Of a stretch of 64,000 nt of DNA, positions 43,668-51,689 are shown piece after piece. The notes under the pieces are model-generated. The model was not told the origin of the DNA and ran no database searches. It was given only the letters and a program-made list of their open reading frames with translations. Made by a program: the position numbers and the translations under genes. Numbering within the stretch: position 1 is the first letter of the stretch; each line of letters opens with the position of its first letter. Source of the DNA: UKL13-3 sp943369665 (GTDB lineage: Bacteria; Bacteroidota; Bacteroidia; UKL13-3); the NCBI GenBank assembly GCA_943369665.1, contig CALRNX020000001.1, positions 186,001-250,000 of the forward strand, written 5' to 3'.

Positions 43668-44017
43668 ACTCAATAAATTTATGTTTAACGTTTTTAGTTG
43701 ACGTTTTTGATGTCGGTGATTTCGGCCACCTATTGCATAGGTCATCAAGCCGAAAACAAAAAATCATCTGATTGATTCCATGATCGTTCAGACTCTTTTG
43801 AGATATCACTATAGTTCCCGCAACCGTAAAAAAGTTGTTTCCCAAACAAATTAAGGGATTCTTTTACCAAAAACCTTGGTCATTGCTTTTCAGTAAGACT
43901 ATTTTTCGAATACCTTTTACTCCTATTGTATTAATTATTTAAGACTGCTTCCCAACATGGCTAAAACAAATGCAATATCTATTGATTTACCATATTGAGT
44001 AATTGTTGATCATGCGT
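43668..44017. other. Gene-free stretch with nested inverted repeat
   Basis: Between DUF72 and tetR there is no supportable gene. 43720-43755 is a nested hairpin: TTTCGGC (43720-43726) pairs with GCCGAAA (43749-43755), and inside it ACCTATTGCATAGGT (43728-43742) is a perfect 6-3-6 palindrome. It is upstream of the DUF72 start, so it may be its operator. The rest, 43760-44017, shows nothing I can name. Confidence 0.45.
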
Positions 44018-44695
44018 TTACTTATTGTCGACAAAAGAAAACAACAACTTTTTTAAAAATGACAACACTTCTTTGGTTTCATTTTTATTAAAATCAGTGA
44101 GTGAAGGCAGATTATACATAAAAAACGTCTGAAAATGGGCCATCTCAAGGATGGTACTGGAAATAGACCTGGGATATTTACAACTTGGATTATATTCTTT
44201 TATTATTAACGCCATTCGGCCGCATAGATCTTTATAAGGCTTAAACAACTGTGACTTATTATCCTCCGCAACACTTTTGGTAAGGTATGATTTTGCCGAC
44301 TCCTTGATAACGATCTGATGTAGCTCGCTCTTATTGATATGCTCATAGGTATCTAATTGGTCTTCAAGTTCAAATACCAATATCTGAAGAATTTTCTCTA
44401 GTTTCTTTTTGGGATCAGTGACATTGTGTGTATGAAATATCACTTGGCATTCAACCCAACGCCAGTACCATGTTATGATATACATAAGAAGCCGGTGCTT
44501 ATTCTCAAAATACCTATATACACTCGCTTCAGTTGTATTCACCACCGTTGCAAGTTTTTTGAAGGTAAAGTCTTCAAAGCCCACTTTATTAATCAGTTGC
44601 ACACTGTGCGTAATAATTTTTTTACCCAACACAGAACTTTCCGGGTCGCGTAAAAAAAGCTTTTCATTCATTTTTATCTGTAAATGTAATTCCAT
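44018..44695 (-). CDS. TetR/AcrR-family transcriptional repressor
   Basis: A 225-residue protein (an alternative start, MNEKLF, is 8 codons in). The N-terminal helix-turn-helix at about 25-70 is clear: KKIITHSVQLINKVGFEDFTFKKLATVVNTTEASVYRYFENKHRLLMYIITWY, with the family's YRYFxNKxxL signature. The rest is a helical ligand-binding domain without recognisable sub-family. It is divergent from the ABC-HlyD-TolC operon, 115 bases apart, and palindromes in that gap are the probable binding sites. Confidence 0.85.
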   Translation of the reverse strand: MELHLQIKMNEKLFLRDPESSVLGKKIITHSVQLINKVGFEDFTFKKLATVVNTTEASVYRYFENKHRLLMYIITWYWRWVECQVIFHTHNVTDPKKKLEKILQILVFELEDQLDTYEHINKSELHQIVIKESAKSYLTKSVAEDNKSQLFKPYKDLCGRMALIIKEYNPSCKYPRSISSTILEMAHFQTFFMYNLPSLTDFNKNETKEVLSFLKKLLFSFVDNK

Positions 44696-44744
44696 GATTG
44701 ATCAAGAAGAAAAATGACTAGACAAAAGTAAACAAATTATTTAC

Positions 44745-44808
44745 AATAGTATTACTATTATATTACGAAGTATATATATCTTTGCGATATAATAATAATG
44801 GTATTATT
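44745..44808. promoter_or_regulatory. Candidate TetR operators and promoter of export operon
   Basis: Two palindromes: AATAGTATTACTATT (44745-44759, perfect 7-1-7) and AATAATGGTATTATT (44794-44808, 6-3-6). Between them TATCTTTG (44777-44784) fits the TAnnTTTG -7 box, 26 bases before the ABC start. The two sites bracket the box, so a bound TetR protein would block it. Confidence 0.6.
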
Positions 44809-44810
44809 TT

Positions 44811-46487
44811 ATGCCCAAGATGGAAAACATGAAACAGCTCAATTTCAAACTCGATAGAATTCTTGAACTTTTTAGGGCGTTAAAAGGTGACGTTTGGTCT
44901 GTATATATTTACGCTATACTAAATGGTGCTATTCAGCTTTCTCTTCCACTCGGAATACAAGCCATTATAAGTTTTGTATTAGGAGGGTTCGTATCCACCT
45001 CGCTGGTTGTTTTAATTACGATGGTGGTTCTTGGAATATTGTTTAATGGAATACTGCATATTAACCAGATGAAAATCATCGAAAAAATACAACAGCAGCT
45101 TTTTGTTCGTTATGCATTTTCATTCGCAAATCATATTCCGAAAGTGAGTTCTGATAAGATCGGACGAGGGCTAAACGAAAAAGTAAACTATTTTATGGAT
45201 ATTGTTCCGCTGCAAAAAGGAATATCCAAATTACTTTTGGATATTCCTTCTGCTTCCATCCAAATATTATTCGGGCTTTTGGTGCTTTGTTTTTACCATC
45301 CTGTTTTTATTGTGTTTGGTATTATCCTGATTTTTATTTTATTCGTCATCCTTCGTTATACCGGTAATAAAGGACTCGAAAGCAGTATCAAAGAAAGTAA
45401 TTATAAGTATAAAACAGCAGCTGCACTCAGAGACACCGCCAGAGTCACAGATAATTTAAAGTTTACGGCCAATACAAAACTTCATATTGACAAAACGGAT
45501 ACGGCAGTTTTGGGTTATGTAAAAGCACGTACTGAACATTTTAAGATTCTCTTATCTCAATACTGGAGTCTGATTGTATTCAAAGTACTCATTATTGCCT
45601 CTATGCTCATTGTGGGAGTAATTCTCTTACTTGACCAGAAATTGAATATTGGACAATTCATTGCAATTGAAATTGTATTGATTACAGTGTTAAATGCTAT
45701 TGAGAAATTCATCGTAAACCTGGATAAGATCTATGATATTTTTACTTCATTTAATAAGCTTGATCAGGTAATTGAGCTTCCCATTGAGCAAGAGGGTTCC
45801 TATTATGATGCTAATCAAAAAGGATTACATATTTCAGGAAAAGAATTGAGCCTCGAAACTTCCGATCACCGCAAAATTCTAAAGAATATAAACTTTGAAA
45901 TTGACACGGGTGAAAAAATATTTCTTTCCGGAAACGACAGTCATGCCCGCTTGCTTTTCTTGGAAACAATTTCAGGTATTAATACTTTTTTCAGCGGTAA
46001 TTTGCTCATTAACCATCTTCCAATAGATAATTATAATCTGAATAAGCTTCGCGCTAATTATGGTGTACTGTATGGTCATAAATCAATCATCAAAGGAACC
46101 CTGCTGGAGAATATCACCTTAGGGCGCAAAGATATTTCCGCTGAACATGTCCTTGCGTTATCAGAGCAAACAGGTTATGCTTCACTCTTACAAGAACTCA
46201 AAATGGGGTTTGACACATTACTTCCTGATAAAGAAGTAACAATTGAACATGAAAAGTATATTCTGCTGCTAAGAGCCCTATCAGGTAATCCTTCAATTTT
46301 GCTGCTCGAAGAGCCTTTTAGTGGTGTGAGCGCTCAAAGATCTGAGCAGATCAAACATTTTATTTTTAACAAACTGAAAGGAGTTACAATACTGATTGGC
46401 AGTCATGACGCTGAACTGGCAAAAAAATGTGACAGGGAATTTATTTTCGATAACGGTGAACTCATCATTAATGAAAGGAATAACTAG
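44811..46487 (+). CDS. ABC exporter with degenerate nucleotide-binding domain
   Basis: A 558-residue protein: six membrane helices with the type IV exporter layout (about 20-310) and a C-terminal ABC ATPase domain (about 335-558). The Walker A loop reads G374-N-D-S-H-A-R380-L381 where GxxGxGK[ST] is expected, so both the lysine and the Ser/Thr are gone. The Q-loop reads VLYGHK, the signature LSGGQ is VTIEHE at 476-481. Walker B is kept as ILLLE500-E501, and the H-loop His532 in IGSHD is present. By this, ATP hydrolysis is unlikely in a homodimer. HlyD and TolC genes follow 2 bases away, so it still belongs to a type I-like exporter. No peptidase domain is present. Confidence 0.85.
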   Translation: MPKMENMKQLNFKLDRILELFRALKGDVWSVYIYAILNGAIQLSLPLGIQAIISFVLGGFVSTSLVVLITMVVLGILFNGILHINQMKIIEKIQQQLFVRYAFSFANHIPKVSSDKIGRGLNEKVNYFMDIVPLQKGISKLLLDIPSASIQILFGLLVLCFYHPVFIVFGIILIFILFVILRYTGNKGLESSIKESNYKYKTAAALRDTARVTDNLKFTANTKLHIDKTDTAVLGYVKARTEHFKILLSQYWSLIVFKVLIIASMLIVGVILLLDQKLNIGQFIAIEIVLITVLNAIEKFIVNLDKIYDIFTSFNKLDQVIELPIEQEGSYYDANQKGLHISGKELSLETSDHRKILKNINFEIDTGEKIFLSGNDSHARLLFLETISGINTFFSGNLLINHLPIDNYNLNKLRANYGVLYGHKSIIKGTLLENITLGRKDISAEHVLALSEQTGYASLLQELKMGFDTLLPDKEVTIEHEKYILLLRALSGNPSILLLEEPFSGVSAQRSEQIKHFIFNKLKGVTILIGSHDAELAKKCDREFIFDNGELIINERNN

Positions 46488-46489
46488 GA

Positions 46490-47833
46490 ATGAACAACTT
46501 ATATGATTTCAAAATAAATGAAGAAGTAAAATCTTTTCAGGCAATGTACCGTCATAACAGGAACAGCCGGGTGAGATATTGGCTTTATGGGATACTCATT
46601 TTTGGATTGTTGTTCCTGTTTATTCCATGGACTCAGAATATATCAGCCGATGGATCGGTAACAACATTAAGACAAGAACAAAGACCGCAGCAATTGAATA
46701 CGGTTATTCCTGGAAAAGTGATCAAATGGTATGTAAAAGAAGGTGATCATGTAAAAGCCGGAGATACGATTATTCAGCTTGCGGAAACAAAAGATGATTA
46801 CCTGGATCCCGACCTCCTTGGAAGAATGCGGGAACAGATTGAGGCAAAAATGAGTTCTTTGAAAAACTATGAGCAAAAAGCATTAATGGCACAAAACCAA
46901 AATGAAGCCTTGCGACAATCGATAAGACTTAAACGATCTGAACTCGACAATAAGATTCTTCAACAAAAAATGAAAATCATGAGTGATAGTGTTGAACTGA
47001 TGGCAACGATTAACGACCTTAAAATTAAAACACAACAATATCAACGCCAACAATTGATGTATGATTCCGGTCTCGTATCGCTCACTCAATTGGAACAAAG
47101 AAATCAGGCTACGCAGGATGCGGTAGCAAAGAAAAACAGTGCAGAAGTTAAGTACAACAATGCAAAGCAAGAATTTTTGCGGCTACAAATAGAACAAAAC
47201 AATATTCAACAAGATTATAATGAAAAGATATCAAAAATTGAAGGTGAACGTTTTCAAACGCTTTCTCAAATTGCTTCGGGAGAAGGAGAAATAGCAAAAC
47301 TTGAAAATCAATATATGAACTACAATATCCGGAAAGACCTTTACTTTATTATTGCACCACAAGATGGTCAGGTAGTAAATGCAAAAAAAGCGGGAATTGG
47401 TGAGATTGTGAAAGAGGGTGAGCTCATTATTGAAATTGTTCCAAGAAAAATACAGTTGGCCGTAGAGATGTATGTAAAACCTGTTGATTTGCCGTTACTT
47501 GGCATCGGACAGCAAGTACGTTTTACATTTGATGGTTTCCCAGCCATTGTATTCAGTGGTTGGCCGAATGCATCCTATGGTATCTTTAATGGTACTGTGG
47601 TGGCTGTTGAAAATGCGGTAAGCAATAATGGTAAATTCAGGGTACTTGTAGCTGAAGATGTTTCAAGTAAACCTTGGCCTCAAACCTTGCGTCTTGGTGC
47701 CGGTGCTAAAGGGTTTGCGTTGCTCAAAGACGTACCCGTTTGGTATGAATTGTGGCGAAATATTAATGGATTTCCGCCCGATTATTATATGCCGCAAAAA
47801 AACAATACCGTTCAAACGACCAAACAAAAATGA
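46490..47833 (+). CDS. HlyD-family periplasmic adaptor
   Basis: A 447-residue membrane-fusion protein. One N-terminal membrane helix (about 34-50, YWLYGILIFGLLFLFIPW) is followed by a lipoyl-type half (GKVIKWYVKEGDHVKAGDTIIQL). Long coiled coils run from about 115 to 275 (for example NKILQQKMKIMSDSVELMATINDLKIK), then the second lipoyl half with YFIIAPQDGQVVNAKKAGIGEIVKEGELI and a beta-barrel end. It joins the ABC protein to TolC. It starts 2 bases after the ABC stop and overlaps the TolC gene by 4 (ATGA). Confidence 0.88.
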   Translation: MNNLYDFKINEEVKSFQAMYRHNRNSRVRYWLYGILIFGLLFLFIPWTQNISADGSVTTLRQEQRPQQLNTVIPGKVIKWYVKEGDHVKAGDTIIQLAETKDDYLDPDLLGRMREQIEAKMSSLKNYEQKALMAQNQNEALRQSIRLKRSELDNKILQQKMKIMSDSVELMATINDLKIKTQQYQRQQLMYDSGLVSLTQLEQRNQATQDAVAKKNSAEVKYNNAKQEFLRLQIEQNNIQQDYNEKISKIEGERFQTLSQIASGEGEIAKLENQYMNYNIRKDLYFIIAPQDGQVVNAKKAGIGEIVKEGELIIEIVPRKIQLAVEMYVKPVDLPLLGIGQQVRFTFDGFPAIVFSGWPNASYGIFNGTVVAVENAVSNNGKFRVLVAEDVSSKPWPQTLRLGAGAKGFALLKDVPVWYELWRNINGFPPDYYMPQKNNTVQTTKQK

Positions 47834-49269
47834 GTTTAATTCCAAAACATAGGTTATTTATGCTCACAGTAACCCTACTGTTGTTGTGTTCATACAAAGG
47901 ATTCGCACAGGGAGATAGTTTATTTGCTACGCTTACTCCTGTTGAATATGCAAGCATAGTCAGAATGTATCATCCTGTTGTTAAACAAGCCGATATTCTT
48001 TTGAACAAAGCCGGAGCAAACCTTTTATCAAGCCGAGGGGCTTTCGACCCTCAACTAAAAGCCTACTCAGATCAGAAAACTTTTGACGGAACCAACTATT
48101 ATCATTACTGGAATACAGAATTAACGATTCCAACCTGGTATGGAATTAATATTCAGGGCGGCTTGCAGCAGGTGGAAGGGTCAAAAGTAAACCCGGAACG
48201 AACCATGGGACAATCCAACTACCTTGGCATTAGTATTCCAATCGGTAAGAATCTCCTTCTTGATAGAAGAAGAGCTTCTTTGCAACAGGCTAAAATATTT
48301 GTAGAACTCTCGGAACAGGAAAAGAACAACCTTATTAATAATCTGCTCATGGAAGCTTTGGGCAGTTATTGGACTTGGGCTGAAGCATACCAACAATACC
48401 TGGTAATGGTTAAAACGGTAGCTATTAACGAACAACGATTCAACTTCGTACGCATGGGACTTATGCAAGGTGATCGGGCCGCAATCGATACAGTAGAAGC
48501 ATTCGCCCAATTGCAAAATTTTTATTATCTGCGAGCCGAAGCCTATTTAAAATTCAGAAATACAACCCTTGAATTATCGAATTACTTATGGCTTGAAAAC
48601 AATACTCCTTATCAATTGAATGGAAACATTTTTCCGGATACCAATTGGAACAAATCGGAAATAAAGGAATATGTAATTCCTGCAGTTGATTCCATACTCA
48701 AAATCAGTCAGTCAGAACATCCCAAACTGTTAAGTCTCGACTATAAACTTCGTTCACTTGAAGTGGAAAGAAGATACAAAAAACAAAACCTTCTTCCTGA
48801 ATTAACATTTAAATCAAATCTACTGGGATCAGGTTATCAGTTTTTAAACCAAACCAGTCAATCTACTTTCGAACAAAACAATACGTTCGGGGTTTATTTC
48901 AGTTTACCCATCCGCTTATCGGAAGCAAGGGGTGATCTCCAACAATCTCAATTGAAACTATTTGAGACAGGATTTGAGCAAAAACTTCAAAAACTTGAAA
49001 TAGAGAATAAGGTAAGGCAATACGCAAATGAACTCTACACATTGAAAGAACAAATTATCCTTTCGGAAAACATGCTTTATAATTATACAAAATTGCTTAG
49101 AGCAGAAGAAGATAAATTCAGAACAGGTGAAAGTTCTCTTTTTTTAATCAACAGCCGTGAGAACAAATTACTCGAAACCAATCAAAAATTACTAGCATTG
49201 AAGGGTAAGTTCTTTAAAACAGTAATAGCCCTTCAATGGGCAAGCGGACAACTTTATCAAATGAGATAA
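47830..49269 (+). CDS. TolC-family outer-membrane efflux protein
   Basis: A 479-residue protein with signal peptide (LLLLCSYKGFAQ). Two copies of the outer-membrane efflux (OEP) half follow with long amphipathic helices and beta-barrel strands, for example LSYLWLENNTPYQL, then LLPELTFKSNLLGSGYQF. It forms the exit duct of the tripartite system. It is the last gene of the TetR-controlled operon; no terminator hairpin is obvious before the convergent MFS gene 15 bases away. Confidence 0.85.
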   Translation: MSLIPKHRLFMLTVTLLLLCSYKGFAQGDSLFATLTPVEYASIVRMYHPVVKQADILLNKAGANLLSSRGAFDPQLKAYSDQKTFDGTNYYHYWNTELTIPTWYGINIQGGLQQVEGSKVNPERTMGQSNYLGISIPIGKNLLLDRRRASLQQAKIFVELSEQEKNNLINNLLMEALGSYWTWAEAYQQYLVMVKTVAINEQRFNFVRMGLMQGDRAAIDTVEAFAQLQNFYYLRAEAYLKFRNTTLELSNYLWLENNTPYQLNGNIFPDTNWNKSEIKEYVIPAVDSILKISQSEHPKLLSLDYKLRSLEVERRYKKQNLLPELTFKSNLLGSGYQFLNQTSQSTFEQNNTFGVYFSLPIRLSEARGDLQQSQLKLFETGFEQKLQKLEIENKVRQYANELYTLKEQIILSENMLYNYTKLLRAEEDKFRTGESSLFLINSRENKLLETNQKLLALKGKFFKTVIALQWASGQLYQMR

Positions 49270-49283
49270 CGTTTGCGATTGCA

Positions 49284-50498
49284 TTAATCCAACTCATAAT
49301 AATTCAGGTCCTTCGAAAATGTTTCCTTTACATACAACACTCCTGCAATGGCCAACGCCACACAAATTCCGCCAACAGTTAAAGCTGCGTACATCATTCC
49401 TAAAATTGGTAACAGCGCTTTAAATCCTAAGGTAATGGGCACAACAGCTCCACGCACGAAATTGGGAACAGTATTGGTAACTGTTGAACGAATATTGGTT
49501 CCGAATTGTTCGGACGCAATGGTTACAAACAACGCCCAATACCCCGTGGCTGCCCCCAACATAAAACACATGAATTTGAAATAGGTGAGATCGGTATTTG
49601 TGTTAAAAACGTACACACAAGTCAGGATAAATGTAACAATCAGGTAACCCAGCACAACTTTCTTGCGGCTTCGCAACCATTGGCTCAACAAGCCACTCAA
49701 CAGATCACCCACTGATAAGCCGAGGTAACCATACATGACACTGTCGGCAACATTTACCTCAAGCCCCTGCGCTTCTCCAAACCGGTTGGATAAATTGATC
49801 AACACACCGATGACAAACCAAACCGGTAAACCAATTGCAATACATGAAAGGTACTTGAGTAAATTGTCTTTACTGCTGACCAGCGTGAGCAACCTTCCTT
49901 TTTTAACACTGGCATCTTCTTTTACTTTCTGGTACATCCCACTTTCAAACGCTCCGGCCCTTAATAACAATAAAGCCAATCCCATGCACCCACCAACGAT
50001 ATAAGTGGCCTGCCATCCAAATGATTGCCCCACCAATGATGCAACAACAGCCCCCAATGCACCAAAAGTTACAATGATCATGGTTCCATATCCGCGTTTT
50101 TCGGTTGCCATTGTTTCACTCACCAAGGTGATTCCTGCGCCCAACTCCCCTGCCAAACCAAGTCCTGCCAACAACCGTAAAAAAGCGTACTGATCAATAT
50201 TGGTTACAAAAGCATTCAGGATATTGGCAATTGAATACAAAAATATAGAGCCGAACAGCACCGAAACGCGGCCTTTTTTATCGCCCAAAATTCCCCATAA
50301 TACACCGCCCACCAACATACCTGTCATTTGCATATTGAACAGATAAATTTCGTTGTTTTTAAGCGCTTCTCCGGCAAATCCAATTGCCTGTAAGCTTTCG
50401 TTTTTAACCACGTTGAATACGATCAAGTCATAGATATCTACGAAATAACCAAGGGCGGCCACTATTACGAGTGAGTATACATTCTTTTTCTTTTCCAT
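49284..50498 (-). CDS. MFS transporter
   Basis: A 404-residue protein with about 12 membrane helices. MFS motifs include GGVLWGILGDKKGRVSVLFGSIFLYS (loop 2-3, GDxxGRxxxL) near 62 and RLLAGLGLAGELGAGITLVSE near 107, where the RxxxGxGxxGE pattern resembles the metabolite:H+ symporter (sugar/organic acid) subfamilies. The middle of the chain has FGTNIRSTVTNTVPNFVRGAVVP, as in sialic-acid or dicarboxylate transporters. The substrate is not identifiable. It converges on the TolC gene. Confidence 0.85.
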   Translation of the reverse strand: MEKKKNVYSLVIVAALGYFVDIYDLIVFNVVKNESLQAIGFAGEALKNNEIYLFNMQMTGMLVGGVLWGILGDKKGRVSVLFGSIFLYSIANILNAFVTNIDQYAFLRLLAGLGLAGELGAGITLVSETMATEKRGYGTMIIVTFGALGAVVASLVGQSFGWQATYIVGGCMGLALLLLRAGAFESGMYQKVKEDASVKKGRLLTLVSSKDNLLKYLSCIAIGLPVWFVIGVLINLSNRFGEAQGLEVNVADSVMYGYLGLSVGDLLSGLLSQWLRSRKKVVLGYLIVTFILTCVYVFNTNTDLTYFKFMCFMLGAATGYWALFVTIASEQFGTNIRSTVTNTVPNFVRGAVVPITLGFKALLPILGMMYAALTVGGICVALAIAGVLYVKETFSKDLNYYELD

Positions 50499-50540
50499 CG
50501 TTTGAGGATGGCAAAATAGAAAAAAGCGTGAGAAGTTTAG

Positions 50541-51020
50541 TTAAAATAAAGTGGAAATAAACCGCGCCAATTCTTCCAGGTACTTTTGGTCAATGGTATC
50601 ATAATGATTGAGGAATTCGCTGTCGGCATCGATTACCGCAACTACTTGTCCGTCTTTGATAACGGGAACAACGATCTCAGATAACGATTCGCTGCTGCAG
50701 GCAATATGCCCGGCAAACTCGTGTACATTCGGAACGATGATGGTTTGTTGTTGTTGCCAGCTTGTACCACAAACACCTTTACCCAAAGCAATGCGGGTGC
50801 AGGCAACAGTTCCCTGGAAAGGGCCAACAACAAGTTCGTTTTGTTTCACAAGGTAAAAACCGATCCACCACCAATTGAACGATTGTTTTAAGGCAGCAGC
50901 AATATTGGCCAGATTGGCTGTAAGGTCGTCTTCTCCCAAACACAATGATTGTATTTGCGGCAATAAAGACTGATACATACTTTCTTTATCAGAAGCAGTA
51001 TTTAAATGAAGTTGGTGCAA
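50541..51020 (-). CDS. msrC: Free methionine-R-sulfoxide reductase (GAF-domain)
   Basis: A 159-residue GAF protein of the fRMsr/YebR type. The reductase cysteines are in ACTRIALGKGVCGTSW and HIACSSESLSEIVVPVI, with the classical GPFQGTxACxRI and EIVVP blocks. It reduces free methionine-R-sulfoxide in the cytoplasm, an oxidative-repair role. A small lipoprotein gene lies 6 bases upstream; the two may be cotranscribed. Confidence 0.9.
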   Translation of the reverse strand: MHQLHLNTASDKESMYQSLLPQIQSLCLGEDDLTANLANIAAALKQSFNWWWIGFYLVKQNELVVGPFQGTVACTRIALGKGVCGTSWQQQQTIIVPNVHEFAGHIACSSESLSEIVVPVIKDGQVVAVIDADSEFLNHYDTIDQKYLEELARFISTLF

Positions 51021-51026
51021 GTAAAA

Positions 51027-51230
51027 TTATTTTGTAGTCGAATCCGCAGGTGTAGCTGCAACTTCTTCTTTCGGAGCATCACCACCGGCACGGTTTACAG
51101 AATAATCCGCTTTTTCGCCTTTGTATTGCTCATTTCTTTCTAATGTTTCTTTAGCTTCTTCTTGTCCGTAGTGGCAAGATGCTAATGCAAGTAATGAAAC
51201 GGCTGCGATTGCTAATGCTAATTTTTTCAT
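51027..51230 (-). CDS. Small lipoprotein
   Basis: A 67-residue protein: signal MKKLALAIAAVSLLALASC with lipid Cys at 19, then a charged, low-complexity mature part (HYGQEEAKETLERNEQYKGEKADY and a Pro/Ala/Thr end). No domain. Similar small lipoproteins are common in the phylum. It is followed by the msrC gene in the same direction and preceded by the tRNA genes. Confidence 0.65.
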   Translation of the reverse strand: MKKLALAIAAVSLLALASCHYGQEEAKETLERNEQYKGEKADYSVNRAGGDAPKEEVAATPADSTTK

Positions 51231-51263
51231 TGTATTGTTTGTTTTAATACGTTAGAAAGATAG

Positions 51264-51351
51264 TGGTACCCGGGGCGGGACTTGAACCCGCACATCTTTA
51301 AAGGATACAGGATTTTAAGTCCTGCGTGTCTACCAATTCCACCACCCGGGC
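51264..51351 (-). tRNA. tRNA-Leu (anticodon UAA)
   Basis: 88 bases with encoded CCA. Acceptor GCCCGGG with CCCGGGT, anticodon loop around ACTTAAAAT giving UAA, long class II variable arm (about 51295-51310 region), T-loop GGTTCAAGTCC. All arms close; structure is complete. Confidence 0.95.
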
Positions 51352-51430
51352 AAATAAAAAAGGTCATTAGTTTTGGTTACTTATTAGCATTTTGATGAAA
51401 CAAATAACTATAAACTAATGACCAGAACAA

Positions 51431-51506
51431 TGGAGCGAAAGACGAGGTTCGAACTCGCGACCTCAACCTTGGCAAGGTTGCGCTCTACCAGCTGAGCTAC
51501 TTTCGC
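51431..51506 (-). tRNA. tRNA-Gly (anticodon GCC)
   Basis: 76 bases with encoded CCA: acceptor GCGAAAG with CTTTCGC, D-arm AGCTCAGCTGGTAGAGC, anticodon stem AACCT/AGGTT around TTGGCAA (anticodon GCC), T-arm GCGAGTTCGAACCTCG. It lies 79 bases upstream of tRNA-Leu on the same strand and shares its promoter. Confidence 0.95.
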
Positions 51507-51525
51507 TTGTTTCCTTAACGGGATG

Positions 51526-51556
51526 CAAATATAGTATTTTCCTTTTTGCCTCCAAA
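51526..51556 (-). promoter_or_regulatory. Promoter of the tRNA-Gly/tRNA-Leu unit
   Basis: On the minus strand a TTTG (-33) at 51553-51556 is followed after 19 bases by TATATTTG (51526-51533), the TAnnTTTG -7 box. The spacing is the phylum standard, and the tRNA-Gly 5' end is 20 bases past the box. This is the best promoter match in the window. Confidence 0.75.
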
Positions 51557-51689
51557 CATTGCTTCAAAAACTTTCTATTATTTTTAAATATCCCTGATTA
51601 TCGGGGGATTATTTTTAGTAATCGTTCATCGATCGTGGTTGACGGTTCATAAATGCTACGATCTATTATCCATGAACGATACACTGCCC

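Noticed and set aside
43633..43845. 70-codon frame on the minus strand upstream of DUF72
   Set aside because: It runs across the DUF72 start and the nested hairpin and has no protein-like features.
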